Assembly (NCBI RefSeq): GCF_003576645.1
Contig: NC_044920.1
Location: 11,341,032 to 11,405,031, forward strand
DNA length: 64,000 bases
Origin: Ipomoea triloba
Taxonomy: Eukaryota > Streptophyta > Magnoliopsida > Solanales > Convolvulaceae
Direction: 5' to 3'
Made by a program: the position numbers and the translations under genes. This document shows, one piece after another, positions 1 through 10,805 of the stretch (the first letter of the stretch is position 1; every line of letters starts with the position of its first letter). The notes beneath the pieces are model-generated. The model was not told where the DNA came from. It saw only the letters and a list, made by a program, of their open reading frames with translations, and ran no database searches.

Positions 1-499
1 TACTTTCATTGGGTCGTTGGTGGCTGAGTTGTGTCGAGGTTTAGGGCTCGACAATGATCTTGATAGAGAAAAAGTTGAGGCCGAGATTAAGCCTTTTACA
101 GTCCAGGAGTTCATTGCCATGAACATTCGATTGGGCGATGACAATGCACCTTTCCATGGGAATGATGACAGTGCTGATAGTGAGGAAGAGGATGGAGGAG
201 AGTCGAATGTCCAGACGGAGCAAGGAGAGCCTAGCACGCAACAAGGTGGACCGACTATGATGGATTAGGAGTTCACTCGAGCTTTTCATATGCAATTACA
301 TCAAGAGTAGATGGCCTACCTTCGAGCCCACAGTGCGAGGCAAGAGGAGAAGATGACATCCTTGTATGCCCGCCACGATAGGCAAGATGTAGAGATCCTC
401 TGTACCGGGATGGCGGTCGAGCATAATGCCTGACTTATTGAGGAGTTTCAGGCCCAGCTTGCCAACCAATTCCACCCACCATCTTTTGGAGATCAATGA
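1..499 (+). pseudogene. C-terminal end of a plant retrotransposon ORF with acidic tail
   Basis: One reading frame runs from the window edge to the TGA at 497-499, but in-frame stops at 266-268, 308-310 and 431-433 break it. The readable product has a region ending PFTVQEFIAMNIRLGDD, an acidic stretch (DSADSEEEDGG) and then a charged helical segment rich in Arg, Gln and Glu. This layout (globular part, acidic linker, helical tail) resembles the unknown ORF at 4878-8412. Followed downstream by the conserved motif at 824-865, it looks like the end of the accessory or gag-like ORF of an Athila-type Ty3/gypsy element. I do not recognise a catalytic domain. The 5' end lies outside the window. Confidence 0.45.
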
Positions 500-1553
500 G
501 GAATGCCCCGACCACTGAGAGAGAGAAGAGAAAGAAAGGAAGAGAAAGTGAAAACAAAAACAATGATTTGTGTTTGATGATGATGCCCCATTGAAAACAT
601 TAGGTTCCCCATGGGCGGGGTTTCACCTTTAATTTCTTTACTTTTATGCTTTTATTGCTTTTAGATTACTTGCTTTACTTTTTATACACTTTTAATACTT
701 GCAAGTTTAATTGTTTAAATACTGTTTAATGTTTTACAATTGTTGTTTTCTTTAGTTGTTTTACTCTAGTCTATGTTTAATGTTTTTTTAGCTTGATGGT
801 TATTTTCCATTTGAGTCGGGCTAAAGACGTTAAACGTTGCGCTCTTGGGAGGCACCCCAAGCTTTATTCAAAAAGAAAAAAAAAAAAGAGAGAAGGAAAG
901 GAAGAAAAGGAAAGAAAAAGAGAGTAAGAATAGCTTTCCTAATTGGACCTTGATATTTTTCTATGCTAACCATTGTTCTTGTAGCTTTGATAACGGAGGC
1001 CACCCGATGTTGGAAGCTAAAGTGTGGAAAAGGGATGCAGACTTGGTTTAGCCTCTTATCCCTTTTCTATTTTATGCCCCGTTTTCAATTACAAAATGTG
1101 GAAAATGTATGTATAGCTTTGTATATGTCTTTTACTCAAATGATGAGCATGCCATTTTATTGTGTCACAAGGGATTAATTTGGTTGTAACCCCACACCCC
1201 ATAGTCAATTCCAAAGTGTGGAAAGGGTGTTGTTTTATTTGCTTGATTAGACCCGTGCTCCTTTATTCTACAAAGTTCTCAAGGCAATATCGAGGGCGAT
1301 GTTTGGTTTAAAGTGTGGAAAGGACGCACGTTGTGCTTAAGTGCTTGATTGCTTAATTTGGTTTTTTTGGTCATGATAGATGGGTGTGTTTGCCATTTGG
1401 AGAGTGAGTCATTGTTTGTGCTATCTAGGGACAGTTTTGACTAGATGCCAATAAATTTTATTCTTGAAATATCTTTGGGAGTTACCTTTTTGCACCCATG
1501 AGAGTGTTTATAACTGAATAGGTTTACATTCTTGCTTGCTTGCATGATTTTCA
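500..1553 (+). other. Non-coding 3' internal region of an Athila-like element
   Basis: AT-rich sequence without a convincing gene. It contains a purine-rich run at about 866-935 and four scattered copies of a phrase like AAAGTGTGGAAAGG between 1015 and 1325. By position it is the untranslated stretch between the last ORF and the 3' LTR of an Athila-like element. It is repeated exactly at 2264-3317. Confidence 0.5.
824..865 (+). other. Conserved post-ORF motif of Athila-like elements
   Basis: Contains GACGTTAAACGTTGCGCT followed by CTTGGGAGGCACCCCAAG. Nearly the same motif occurs at 46824-46860, again just downstream of an accessory ORF. The second half is an inverted repeat that could form a short hairpin (CTTGGG...CCCAAG). 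Similar 'TTGGGAGGCAACCCAA' sequences are common in plant Athila-type elements. Its function is unknown. Confidence 0.55.
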
Positions 1554-2245
1554 CCAATAAAAATCCAGAATCAAAGGTGGAACAAACAAATAACAGATCA
1601 CAGAACAAATCACTGGAACCAGAATCCAAGAAGACCTGGCGGAACACCCTAACGGAACCACCTTCTCCGCCACCCCCTTCCGTAAGAAGGAGACGGAGCT
1701 CCCTGGCGGAGGACCTCACTCCGCCACTCCTCACCGCCTCACACATGCGGAAAGCACCAACGGGGCACATTATTCCGTTAGTTTCCTCCGTAAGTGTGAT
1801 CTAACCCTTCCCATAACAGATCAAGACAGAATACGTAGAGTTCATTTCCAGAATACAAAAATAAGATCAGATTGCCCAAATTACATCTCCTAGAAGCCAA
1901 ATAAACAAGGAATCCATACCAACAAATGTTCATAAACATGTATATGCAAAAGATCAAGAACACAAGTCCATAATCCATCAAAATGACTTCACAGACAACA
2001 ACAAATAGGCTAACAGCAAGGAAATTATCAGGATTCCAATACACCAAATAATATTATAGATTGAGAGTGTATAATAGATTTTGTGAGACATGATGGTTAC
2101 CTCTTGAAGCACACTTCACCCGAGAACCCTCAAAACTGCCTACAAAGCTTCACCTCCACCTTGATCATCTTTTCCCAAAAGATCCCCAAAAGAACAACAT
2201 AAGAACTTGTATAAAGGTTATGAAAATAACATGATGCAAGGTATA
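1554..2245 (-). mobile_element. LTR-B fragment, duplicate of 3318-4009
   Basis: Starts at the junction CCAATAAAAATCCAG, which is shared with 16109 onward, and continues through the GCGGA/TCCGC-rich block into the AAAATAACATGATGCAAGG segment. It is cut by the N at 2247. It is the first half of the tandem duplication, so it may not exist as a separate copy in the genome. Confidence 0.7.
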
Positions 2246-3967
2246 TNTTTTGGAGATCAATGAGGAATGCCCCGACCACTGAGAGAGAGAAGAGAAAGAA
2301 AGGAAGAGAAAGTGAAAACAAAAACAATGATTTGTGTTTGATGATGATGCCCCATTGAAAACATTAGGTTCCCCATGGGCGGGGTTTCACCTTTAATTTC
2401 TTTACTTTTATGCTTTTATTGCTTTTAGATTACTTGCTTTACTTTTTATACACTTTTAATACTTGCAAGTTTAATTGTTTAAATACTGTTTAATGTTTTA
2501 CAATTGTTGTTTTCTTTAGTTGTTTTACTCTAGTCTATGTTTAATGTTTTTTTAGCTTGATGGTTATTTTCCATTTGAGTCGGGCTAAAGACGTTAAACG
2601 TTGCGCTCTTGGGAGGCACCCCAAGCTTTATTCAAAAAGAAAAAAAAAAAAGAGAGAAGGAAAGGAAGAAAAGGAAAGAAAAAGAGAGTAAGAATAGCTT
2701 TCCTAATTGGACCTTGATATTTTTCTATGCTAACCATTGTTCTTGTAGCTTTGATAACGGAGGCCACCCGATGTTGGAAGCTAAAGTGTGGAAAAGGGAT
2801 GCAGACTTGGTTTAGCCTCTTATCCCTTTTCTATTTTATGCCCCGTTTTCAATTACAAAATGTGGAAAATGTATGTATAGCTTTGTATATGTCTTTTACT
2901 CAAATGATGAGCATGCCATTTTATTGTGTCACAAGGGATTAATTTGGTTGTAACCCCACACCCCATAGTCAATTCCAAAGTGTGGAAAGGGTGTTGTTTT
3001 ATTTGCTTGATTAGACCCGTGCTCCTTTATTCTACAAAGTTCTCAAGGCAATATCGAGGGCGATGTTTGGTTTAAAGTGTGGAAAGGACGCACGTTGTGC
3101 TTAAGTGCTTGATTGCTTAATTTGGTTTTTTTGGTCATGATAGATGGGTGTGTTTGCCATTTGGAGAGTGAGTCATTGTTTGTGCTATCTAGGGACAGTT
3201 TTGACTAGATGCCAATAAATTTTATTCTTGAAATATCTTTGGGAGTTACCTTTTTGCACCCATGAGAGTGTTTATAACTGAATAGGTTTACATTCTTGCT
3301 TGCTTGCATGATTTTCACCAATAAAAATCCAGAATCAAAGGTGGAACAAACAAATAACAGATCACAGAACAAATCACTGGAACCAGAATCCAAGAAGACC
3401 TGGCGGAACACCCTAACGGAACCACCTTCTCCGCCACCCCCTTCCGTAAGAAGGAGACGGAGCTCCCTGGCGGAGGACCTCACTCCGCCACTCCTCACCG
3501 CCTCACACATGCGGAAAGCACCAACGGGGCACATTATTCCGTTAGTTTCCTCCGTAAGTGTGATCTAACCCTTCCCATAACAGATCAAGACAGAATACGT
3601 AGAGTTCATTTCCAGAATACAAAAATAAGATCAGATTGCCCAAATTACATCTCCTAGAAGCCAAATAAACAAGGAATCCATACCAACAAATGTTCATAAA
3701 CATGTATATGCAAAAGATCAAGAACACAAGTCCATAATCCATCAAAATGACTTCACAGACAACAACAAATAGGCTAACAGCAAGGAAATTATCAGGATTC
3801 CAATACACCAAATAATATTATAGATTGAGAGTGTATAATAGATTTTGTGAGACATGATGGTTACCTCTTGAAGCACACTTCACCCGAGAACCCTCAAAAC
3901 TGCCTACAAAGCTTCACCTCCACCTTGATCATCTTTTCCCAAAAGATCCCCAAAAGAACAACATAAG

Positions 3968-4258
3968 AACTTGTATAAAGGTTATGAAAATAACATGATG
4001 CAAGGTATAAACTTGTATAAAGGTTATGAAAATAACATGATGCAAGGTATATTCCTAAAGATAGGTTATGAAAATAACATGATGCAAGGTATATTCCTAA
4101 AGATAAACACTTACCATAACATGATGCAAGGTATATTCCTAAAGATAAACACTTACCGAAGCCTTATCAATCCTAAAAGAGCAAACTTGATCTTGGATCT
4201 TGAAGAAGAAAGTGTAAAAAGAGCAAACTTGATCTTGGATCTTGAAGAAGAAAGTGTA
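3968..4258. repeat. Four perfect 42-bp tandem duplications
   Basis: Unit pairs are 3968-4009/4010-4051, 4022-4063/4064-4105, 4074-4115/4116-4157 and 4175-4216/4217-4258. Each pair is a perfect direct duplication of exactly 42 bases, with different sequence in each. The homologous segment at 62510-62640 has none of them. Confidence 0.9.
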
Positions 4259-4626
4259 AGATTTACTTAGGGTTCTTTAGAAGTGGAAAGAATAGGATGA
4301 AATATATTTGAAGGAGGATGAAAAAGGGAAATAGGGTTGTAAGTACAAGGCTTTTATATTAGTATGGAAAGATCATTACATATATTATGTATCAACTAGG
4401 GTAAGACATGAAATAATGGGCCCTTATAAAATGGGTCTCACATTATGTATTATACTACTAGTTTGTAGGAAATTAATCATTCAAGAATAAATATATATGT
4501 ATATTGGGCCATTATATACATATTCTTACTTATAAGAATTGTAAGGATCCAATTTAAATAAATCTCTTACAAGAATTAAATCAAGAATTGGGTCTTTTGA
4601 ATAAAATAATTAATTCCGGGTTCAAG

Positions 4627-4627
<1 letters not shown>

Positions 4628-4690
<63 letters not shown>
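4628..4690. repeat. (AT)n microsatellite in LTR-B
   Basis: About 60 bp of pure AT dinucleotides. A shorter tract occupies the same LTR position at 16967-17004, directly after an N. The intact copy near 63010 has only a short, impure TA stretch. Confidence 0.9.
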
Positions 4691-4692
<2 letters not shown>

Positions 4693-4931
4693 ATTGGAAA
4701 GACTAAGCCCAATTAAATCAAATAAATCATCCGGCGGAAACGATTACCGGTCTCAAGGCTTGAACGAATTTACGGGGTGTTACTCAACTCATGCACAACA
4801 TGCAAAGCTAAACTAGCTACTCACCTAGGTCAAAAGGATTCCTAACAAAGATCTAACATAGGCACAAAAGCTTTCAACTAACCTGGGTGGCCTCCTTGTG
4901 ACGAACTGCCTGGACCCTGGAAAGGATAGGG

Positions 4932-7243
4932 TGTGACACCCCGAAATTTATACACCATTTTTGTTACAAAATGATTTTTAGCCAAAAATGTTTCTAACTA
5001 TTCATTTTTCAGAAAATTTCAGCTCGGCGCAGTCCGAAAGATTTATTCGGTAAACATACTTCCCGAACTCCGTTTTACCTGAAATTTTTATGGTAGAACC
5101 CCAACCTATAGTACTTGATGTCCATCAAAAGTTTTGGTCATTTTGATCCGCGAATAAACACAAAAAATTACGTTTTTGCCCTTGGCAGTGTGCTGTCCAG
5201 AATTTTTCTCTCTGGACTAGTTTTGGAAACAAATTCAAAAACCATACTTCTACTCCTTAGATTTCTATGAAATTTTATATGTAGGTTCTAGACTTGTTTA
5301 ACTACATATTTGAAGAAAATGGTATCAAAATACCTTACCAAATACTCCCAATAATATTTTTAATCTGGATCCAGTGTTCTGCCAATTTCTTTCTGCATGC
5401 ACATGTATTCTTCAATTTGATACCAATTATTTGACTGATATCATCTATGTTTTAATTTTATTTTGTCTCTTCTAGAACCTAGGCAGCCACTCTATTGTCC
5501 CTAAATTATTTTCTACCGTAACTATATCTGAATTAATCCCAAACTGGCAAGGAAGTCTTATTCTTCAAGATTTACCATAGCATTGTGACAAGTGTCATTC
5601 CTTCTAGCCACATGTTAATATTAAAATAATTTTTTGAGATGATCTAAATAGAAACTTGATCTCCAAGTTTCTTCTTTCTTCCTTTATAAGAAACAATGTG
5701 GCTTACTCTTCAAGCCCCAAATTGAGACTTACTCTCCAAGCTCCAAATTGAGACTTGATCTCCAAGCATCCTCTTCCTTATCTTACAAGATATAACATAT
5801 AAACTTACTCTCCAAGTTTCTTCCCTTATTGAGTTGCTATAAATAGAGCTTTGATCTTCCATTCTTCCCATTCCACTCCCATTTTCGAAATATTGAGAGG
5901 AAAAGAGAGAGAGAAATTCATCTTCATCCTTGTGTTCAAGGAGCTTCATAGCCAAATTTCTTCCCAAGATCATCATCTATTCGGTAAAATTCTATCTTTG
6001 TTCGGTTAAAAGCCTTGTTTTCTTCCCTAGAATCCTTTCCTAGAACTTAATTGTAAGTTAAGAATTCTTGAAAATATTGTTATTATGGTGGAAATTATTT
6101 AGGATCTTCGGTGGAAATTTGGAGGAGAGGATCACAATATTTTCTACAGTTTTAGAAGCTACTTAGAAGGTAAGAAATCCCTTAAGTTGGTTTTGTCACT
6201 TAAGATTTGATGATTGATAGTTGAGATAGGGATTTATGAGACTTGAATATGAGGTATATCCAAAATGTTTATAAAAACTTACGTTGAAGAACGTATGCTA
6301 TTTTGGTTGCCAAAACCTTATTTTGAAAATACTATTTGATTCCAGGAAAGAAAAAAATGTTTTCAAACCCTTAGTTTCTGGAATAAGGTGGGGACCTTCG
6401 GGAAGGCTTAAATGCCACGGCCCGGGGTTGGAATAAGGTTGGACCTACGGGAGGGCTGGAGTGCCATGGCCCGAGGTTGGGATAAGGAGACCTACGGGAA
6501 GGCTGGGAAATGCCACGGCCCAAGGTTTGAAAAAGGGAATTGAGAAATGTTCAAAAAGAAAACCTCGCGCTTACTCAGGGGAAACTAAGTGAATTTTTGA
6601 CTATGAAAATTATTGTTACTCTGGGCTGCGGTTCAGATTATTATGAGCACTAGAGCTACGGTTCTATTTGCAAATGATGAAATTCCTGGAAATGTGAAAT
6701 TTTGCAAACTTGTCTGAAAAGGGCATGAAAATGATTTTGAGCGTCAGTTATGCCATTATTCTTATTTGAGAAAAGCTTTACATGATTTAACATTTATACG
6801 CTATTATGCTATCCATAAATCGTTTGGTTGCAGGTAGATTTTCAAATCATGGGTAAAACTTTATAAAGCTTTCAGATTATCTATGTTTTCAAACCTTTGT
6901 CTACTCTTAAGTGACAATGGATTTTCTTACTTAGCCGTCGTGCTAACTACACTTCACCGTGTCTCTTATCAGATATTGTCTAGCGTAAGCTCTGAATAGG
7001 ATGGAAGTTGAGGTTGAGGTCTACCCTAGAACAGACACCCTAGAAGAAGTATTCCCATATGTATTAAGTTGGATGTTGATGTGGTTATTTGGTATTGTAA
7101 GTTTAGCCTTAGCGTTTGGGTATAGGAGAGATACCTAAGCGTGGCGGTAACACCCAGTTTTCTGCTGGTTAGATGCTTCCGCAATGTATTGTATTATTAG
7201 GGATTTTTTAATAAATCCTAGATGTGAAAATTGGGGTGTTACA
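4932..7243 (+). mobile_element. Solo LTR, family A, TSD TAGGG
   Basis: Begins TGTGACACCCCGAAA and ends GGGGTGTTACA. It is flanked by TAGGG at 4927-4931 and 7244-7248. There is no primer site, gag or pol, so it is a solo LTR left by recombination between the two LTRs of a Ty3/gypsy-type element. A TATA-like CTATAAATAG at about 5838 gives the sense as plus. It lies inside the minus-strand ORF at 4878-8412: removing it and one TSD copy restores an open frame, which confirms the boundaries. Related copies are 33837-36899 and 49721-52224. Confidence 0.92.
6383..6535. repeat. Three diverged tandem units in LTR-A
   Basis: Three units of roughly 50-60 bp share the phrases GGAATAAGG, CCTACGGGAGGGCT and TGCCACGGCCC. 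The reverse-complement counterpart at about 35040-35190 is expanded separately in that copy. Confidence 0.75.
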
Positions 7244-8412
7244 TAGGGATGCAGATACTCAGGTGGAACCTCAATGCCTAGCTTGGCCTCGATGAAGCCC
7301 AAGCGCTGAAAGCCGCGGTCCACTCTCAAATCCAACGATGTGAACCTAGCCTCCACCATCCGATGCATCTCCTACAACTGTAGAAGTACGGGGTCAACTG
7401 GCTGCGCTGAAACCGGGAGGTCATGATGTTCCTTCCTCCGGTGTTCTCGGTCAATCTCATCCTCAGACTCCTCCTCCTCCTCAGACTCTTCTTCAAACTC
7501 GTCGTCCTCCTCGTCGTCATCCGCCCGCTCGGCCTGCTGAGGTGCGACCAACCCTCTCAGCCTCTTGTGAGGAATGTGGAAACGCTCTATAAGCTCTCTA
7601 CTCTCATCCGCTGGCATCCTGCTCAACTCGTGGGCCGTGACATACTCATTCCCGCCCACCTGGAACAAACTGTAGTACTGTAGACTCGGAGCATTGAAAG
7701 TGCTATGAACCGGCTGCCTAGCTAGCTCCCCGGTCGTATTCACCCGCTTCTTCTGAAAGATCCAACTCAGAATCATCCCATAGGGTCGGTTGCGAGGCTT
7801 GGCCGTCTTGCAGAACTCCATATGAGAGATCATCAAACTGGGCAAGTCAAACTTAACCCGGTGCTTCAGAAAGTACGCAAAAGTGCACTCTATCCCAGCC
7901 ACCTCCTTACTATTGTTCCTATTCGGCAACAAACTCTCTCCTATAAGCAAAGTCAAAATCCTTTGCTCTCCAGTCAGGTCATGCTTAATAGGCCTGGCAT
8001 CCAATGTGATGCCCTCATCTTGCCCCATCATATACCGCAAATAATCTCGGAAACCCACCTCCTGCGTCTCAATCCAGTAGTGACGCTCATACTGATTCAC
8101 ACCTCCTAACGGCAAACTGAGTAATCTAGCAAGCTTAGGAGGGTCAAAGGTAATCTTCACACCCTTCACTATCGAAGTGAGAACAGGCACTTGGTTAACT
8201 TTCTTAACCTTTATATTATGATAAAACTGTTGGACCAAATTGGGGTAAACTACGTTCTCAATCCGCAGGAATTGCTCCAACAAGCCTTGAAAATTTAGCA
8301 TGTTCACGAGTTCAGGCGAGAAATGTAAGGGGTCAAGAGCCTTACCATCGATAATGGAATATTGAATGTTGCTCTGACCTTCACCTCCTACAGCCTGATT
8401 TCTTCTTGGCAT

Positions 8413-9142
8413 GTTTGCAGCTATTGCCTACTAAACCACCTGCTACAGTAGGAAAGAACCAGAAGCAGAGAAGAGATGCATTTGCGTGTGTCGTTAGCGA
8501 TGGACGATGAACCCGTCTGCTTCGTTGACGGAGAAGATCCACGGAGAGCACTGGACTGCTTGCTGCTACGGGGGAGAAGGACGGAACAAAAGGAGCCGAT
8601 GGTAGGGTTTTAATCTGGGGGAAAGAAAATGACGCATGTACCCTTTGATCTTGCGGAACATCTCAGCGGAACTCCTTGATCCGCTGGTTTGTCATTCTTC
8701 TCCTGGCGGAATTGCTTCGCGGAAGACCCTATCCCATCGCTCTCTTCCGCGCACACACCCGGATCGCTCCCGCGGAGTGCCCTGCTCCGCTCTCCTCGTC
8801 TGCACCGTCACACTCACCCAAAATGAAATGAAAATGCGATCTTGCGACCTAAGACTAACGAAATGACGCGATTGGATGGTCCAGTCCCTCTACTACTAGT
8901 CCTTGGATACGGGTTTGAGTCTTGGCGCGAGCGAACGTTCGTTTCTGGCTCCACTTCTTTACTTCTTCCTTTCTTTTCTTTGAACTTAAGTTCATGAGCT
9001 TCTTGGTCCCGAACTCATCACTCAAACGCTACTTTAAAAATTCTAGGCTAAGCGCAAGGTCACTTAAGGGTTCAGCCAACTACATGCTCCTTAGAGAAAG
9101 GTCCCTAAAAACACCTACATGCCATGAAATTAGAGATTAAGC
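8413..9142. other. Spacer between the unknown ORF and gag
   Basis: No convincing gene. Bases 8640-8800 are GC-rich with repeated GCGGAA/TTCCGC words, like the GCGGA-rich block of LTR-B at 1637-1800. No pol sequence is present where one would expect it downstream of gag on the minus strand. Confidence 0.4.
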
Positions 9143-10266
9143 TCAAGGGTTACCTTCATTAAGCCCGCTAGCCTCTGCCTGAGTCCGGCCCATCACAAAG
9201 ATCTTCTTCTGCTGCGGCCCAGCCTGCTGCCCTCGGCCTCCACTCGACTTGCTTCCTCCACTGCCCTCGGTCTCTTTGGAAGATCGGGTCGTTATCTGAG
9301 TTCCCGGGGTTGCACCCGGTCTGGACTGGGACGGTCCTCCCTTTCTGGACATGCATTCGTAAGCTCTGTGTCCTCTCAGCCCGCAACTGTAGCACTCCAC
9401 TAGCTGTCCCTCGCAATCTCTCCCTGGATGGTCTCTTCCACATCTCCTACAGTGGAAGTGTCGCCCACGGACTCCATCACTCCTAGGTCCCCTGCCCCGA
9501 GCCAGGGCGAGATGCACCTCCACTGTTGGCGCCGCTCCTCTGAAAACCCCCTCCCGAACCGGAACCTCCAGGCCTAGGCCTCTTGGAGTCGGAGGCACTA
9601 CCCTCCCCCAGCCTCTTAGAACGATCCTGCGCTCCTCGCCGGATGGTCAACACACGATAGTGATCAGCAGCACTGCTATAGGCCTCGCTCAACGTCTGAA
9701 ATTTGAACACAACCAGCGCCATACGAGTGTCCAAATTCAACCCAGCTACAAATCTCTCGATCCGACTCTCTTCAGTAGGGGCCAACGTCGGGGCAAAGCG
9801 AGCTAACTCCAAAAAGCGCTTGTGGTACTCCTGCACAGTCCGCGATCCCTGCGTAAGGTGGAGAAACTCCTCTTAATTAGCGGCCTTCACATGCACGGGA
9901 TAGAAACGGGCGCGCATCTTGTCTTTGAAAGACTCCCAACCGAAACCCTACTCCTGCCTCATCACCGGCCCTTCATGGACCCACCAGAGATCGGCTTCCT
10001 CCTGTAGATAAAAGCTAGCCATCTCGACCCGCCGGCCCGGTGGACACTCCACCACTTCTAAAATCTTGTCAAAGGCTCTCACCCATTCCTCGAGGATCAC
10101 AGGATCCTCCTGCCCGTCAAAGAAGGGTGGGTGCTGCCCCGCCACCCTCCTAACAAGGTCCGGCTGCCCACGCTGGTTGTTCTGAACCATCGCGTTGCAG
10201 ATTCTGCATCAGCTGTTCACCATAAGGCACGTCCTGGAAGTCCTCACGTCGACGAGGTGGCACCAT
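9143..10266 (-). pseudogene. gag: Ty3/gypsy gag (capsid plus two zinc knuckles), broken
   Basis: Starts at the ATG at 10264-10266, about 270 bp inside the primer site. The capsid core is recognisable (PPFFDGQEDPVILEEWV, FYLQEEADLWW, then FYPVHVKAAN and EYHKRFLELARFAPTLAP), matching the Retrotrans_gag pattern. The C-terminal part has two zinc-finger-like motifs. CYSCGLRGHRAYEC is a classical CX2CX4HX4C knuckle, and CRRCGRDHPGRDC before it is spaced CX2CX3HX4C. A frameshift near 10200 and in-frame stops near 9950 and 9870 inactivate it. Protease and pol do not follow. The unit is therefore either a gag-only (TR-GAG-like) non-autonomous element or a deletion derivative. Confidence 0.85.
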
Positions 10267-10530
10267 GATCACTAACGAGAAAGATAAGCTACGAAAAGAG
10301 AGGTAGCGCTGCGGTCGGCCTTCCCAACGCGCAAGAAGAAAGTGAGAACAAGCTCACAACAACAAGCAAACAAGGCAAACAACAACAAGATATAAGCAAC
10401 TAAAGCGAATCCTCACCGCGCATCCTAGAATTCACACATCCTAGGATTCTCAAACACCTTAATTCCTACTGATCAAATCCTAAAGTCTCAGATTTCAAAC
10501 CCTAGGATCTCTACTTAGACCTCAACACAG

Positions 10531-10542
10531 GCTCTGATACCA
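10531..10542 (-). other. Primer binding site (initiator tRNA-Met type)
   Basis: On the minus strand this reads TGGTATCAGAGC, the standard plant complement of the initiator tRNA-Met 3' end. It lies two bases past the LTR end (GGGGTGTCACA). It fixes 10545-17099 as the 5' LTR of a minus-strand element and sets the orientation of the whole B family. Confidence 0.9.
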
Positions 10543-10604
10543 ACTGTGACACCCCAACTTTTTACAAGCCGAGATAGCTAAACTTTCACTAGTACAAAAA
10601 GTGT

Positions 10605-10805
10605 CATTGGCGTCTGTTGTAAAAGGTCATTTGCGTCTGTTTTGCAACAGGTGCATATGAACAAGACGCTAAAAGTCGTGACTTCAGGCGTCTGTTGTTT
10701 GCAGTCGCTAATGGGTTCTTTAGGCGTCTGTTCCTATATAGGAACAGGCGCCTATAGTTTTCTTTTAAAAAAAATTAGGCAACAGGCGTCTGCCTGTTGC
10801 CTTTT
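10605..10805. repeat. CACTA-1 subterminal hairpins (GGCGTCTGTT family)
   Basis: Repeated GGCGTCTGTT words face their complements. Clear palindromes are at about 10722-10753 (GGCGTCTGTTCCTA...TAGGAACAGGCGCC) and 10778-10802 (GGCAACAGGCG...CCTGTTGCC). Related but weaker copies occur at 14745-14860. Such arrays are where CACTA subterminal-binding proteins are known to act. Confidence 0.85.

Larger units (their letters stand above)
484..4009. repeat. Exact 1764-bp tandem duplication, probably an assembly artefact
   Basis: Bases 484-2245 recur at 2248-4009 with the same spacing everywhere I compared them, including homopolymer lengths. The single N at 2247 marks the junction. Two old copies of decayed retrotransposon sequence would be expected to differ. 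Exact identity plus an N points to a contig overlap that was not merged. Confidence 0.85.
3318..4784 (-). mobile_element. LTR-B fragment (possible 3' LTR of the minus-strand gypsy element)
   Basis: Colinear with about 16109-17099 and with the intact copy at 60666-63111. On the minus strand it begins near 4784 with a form of the family terminus (TAACACCCCGTAAATT) whose first two bases are changed. It has a TATA-like ATATAAAAGCC near 4350-4365 (minus) and an (AT)n tract at about 4628-4690. The other end breaks at 3318 against Athila-like sequence instead of at an LTR terminus, so it is truncated or misassembled. Four 42-bp duplications lie inside. I see no polypurine tract beside it, so its role as the 3' LTR is inferred from order and orientation only. 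Confidence 0.6.
4878..8412 (-). pseudogene. Unknown retrotransposon ORF (about 405 codons), one stop, split by a solo LTR
   Basis: Reads from the ATG at 8410-8412 leftward and ends with a TAG at 4878-4880 beyond the LTR insertion. Excluding the LTR and one TSD copy, the length is 1218 bases, a whole number of codons. A single TAG at 7372-7374 is codon 347. The first 200 residues look globular, with LLEQFLRIENVVYPNLVQQF and VKGVKITFDPPKLARLLSLP. This resembles the 'putative plant transposon protein' N-terminal domain found beside Athila/Tat gag genes, an assignment from memory of the family. It is followed by about 35 almost entirely acidic residues (306-340) and a short helical tail. No protease, RT or integrase motif is visible. 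The frame is unusually intact for this neighbourhood, so it was lost recently or was under selection until late. Confidence 0.6.
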
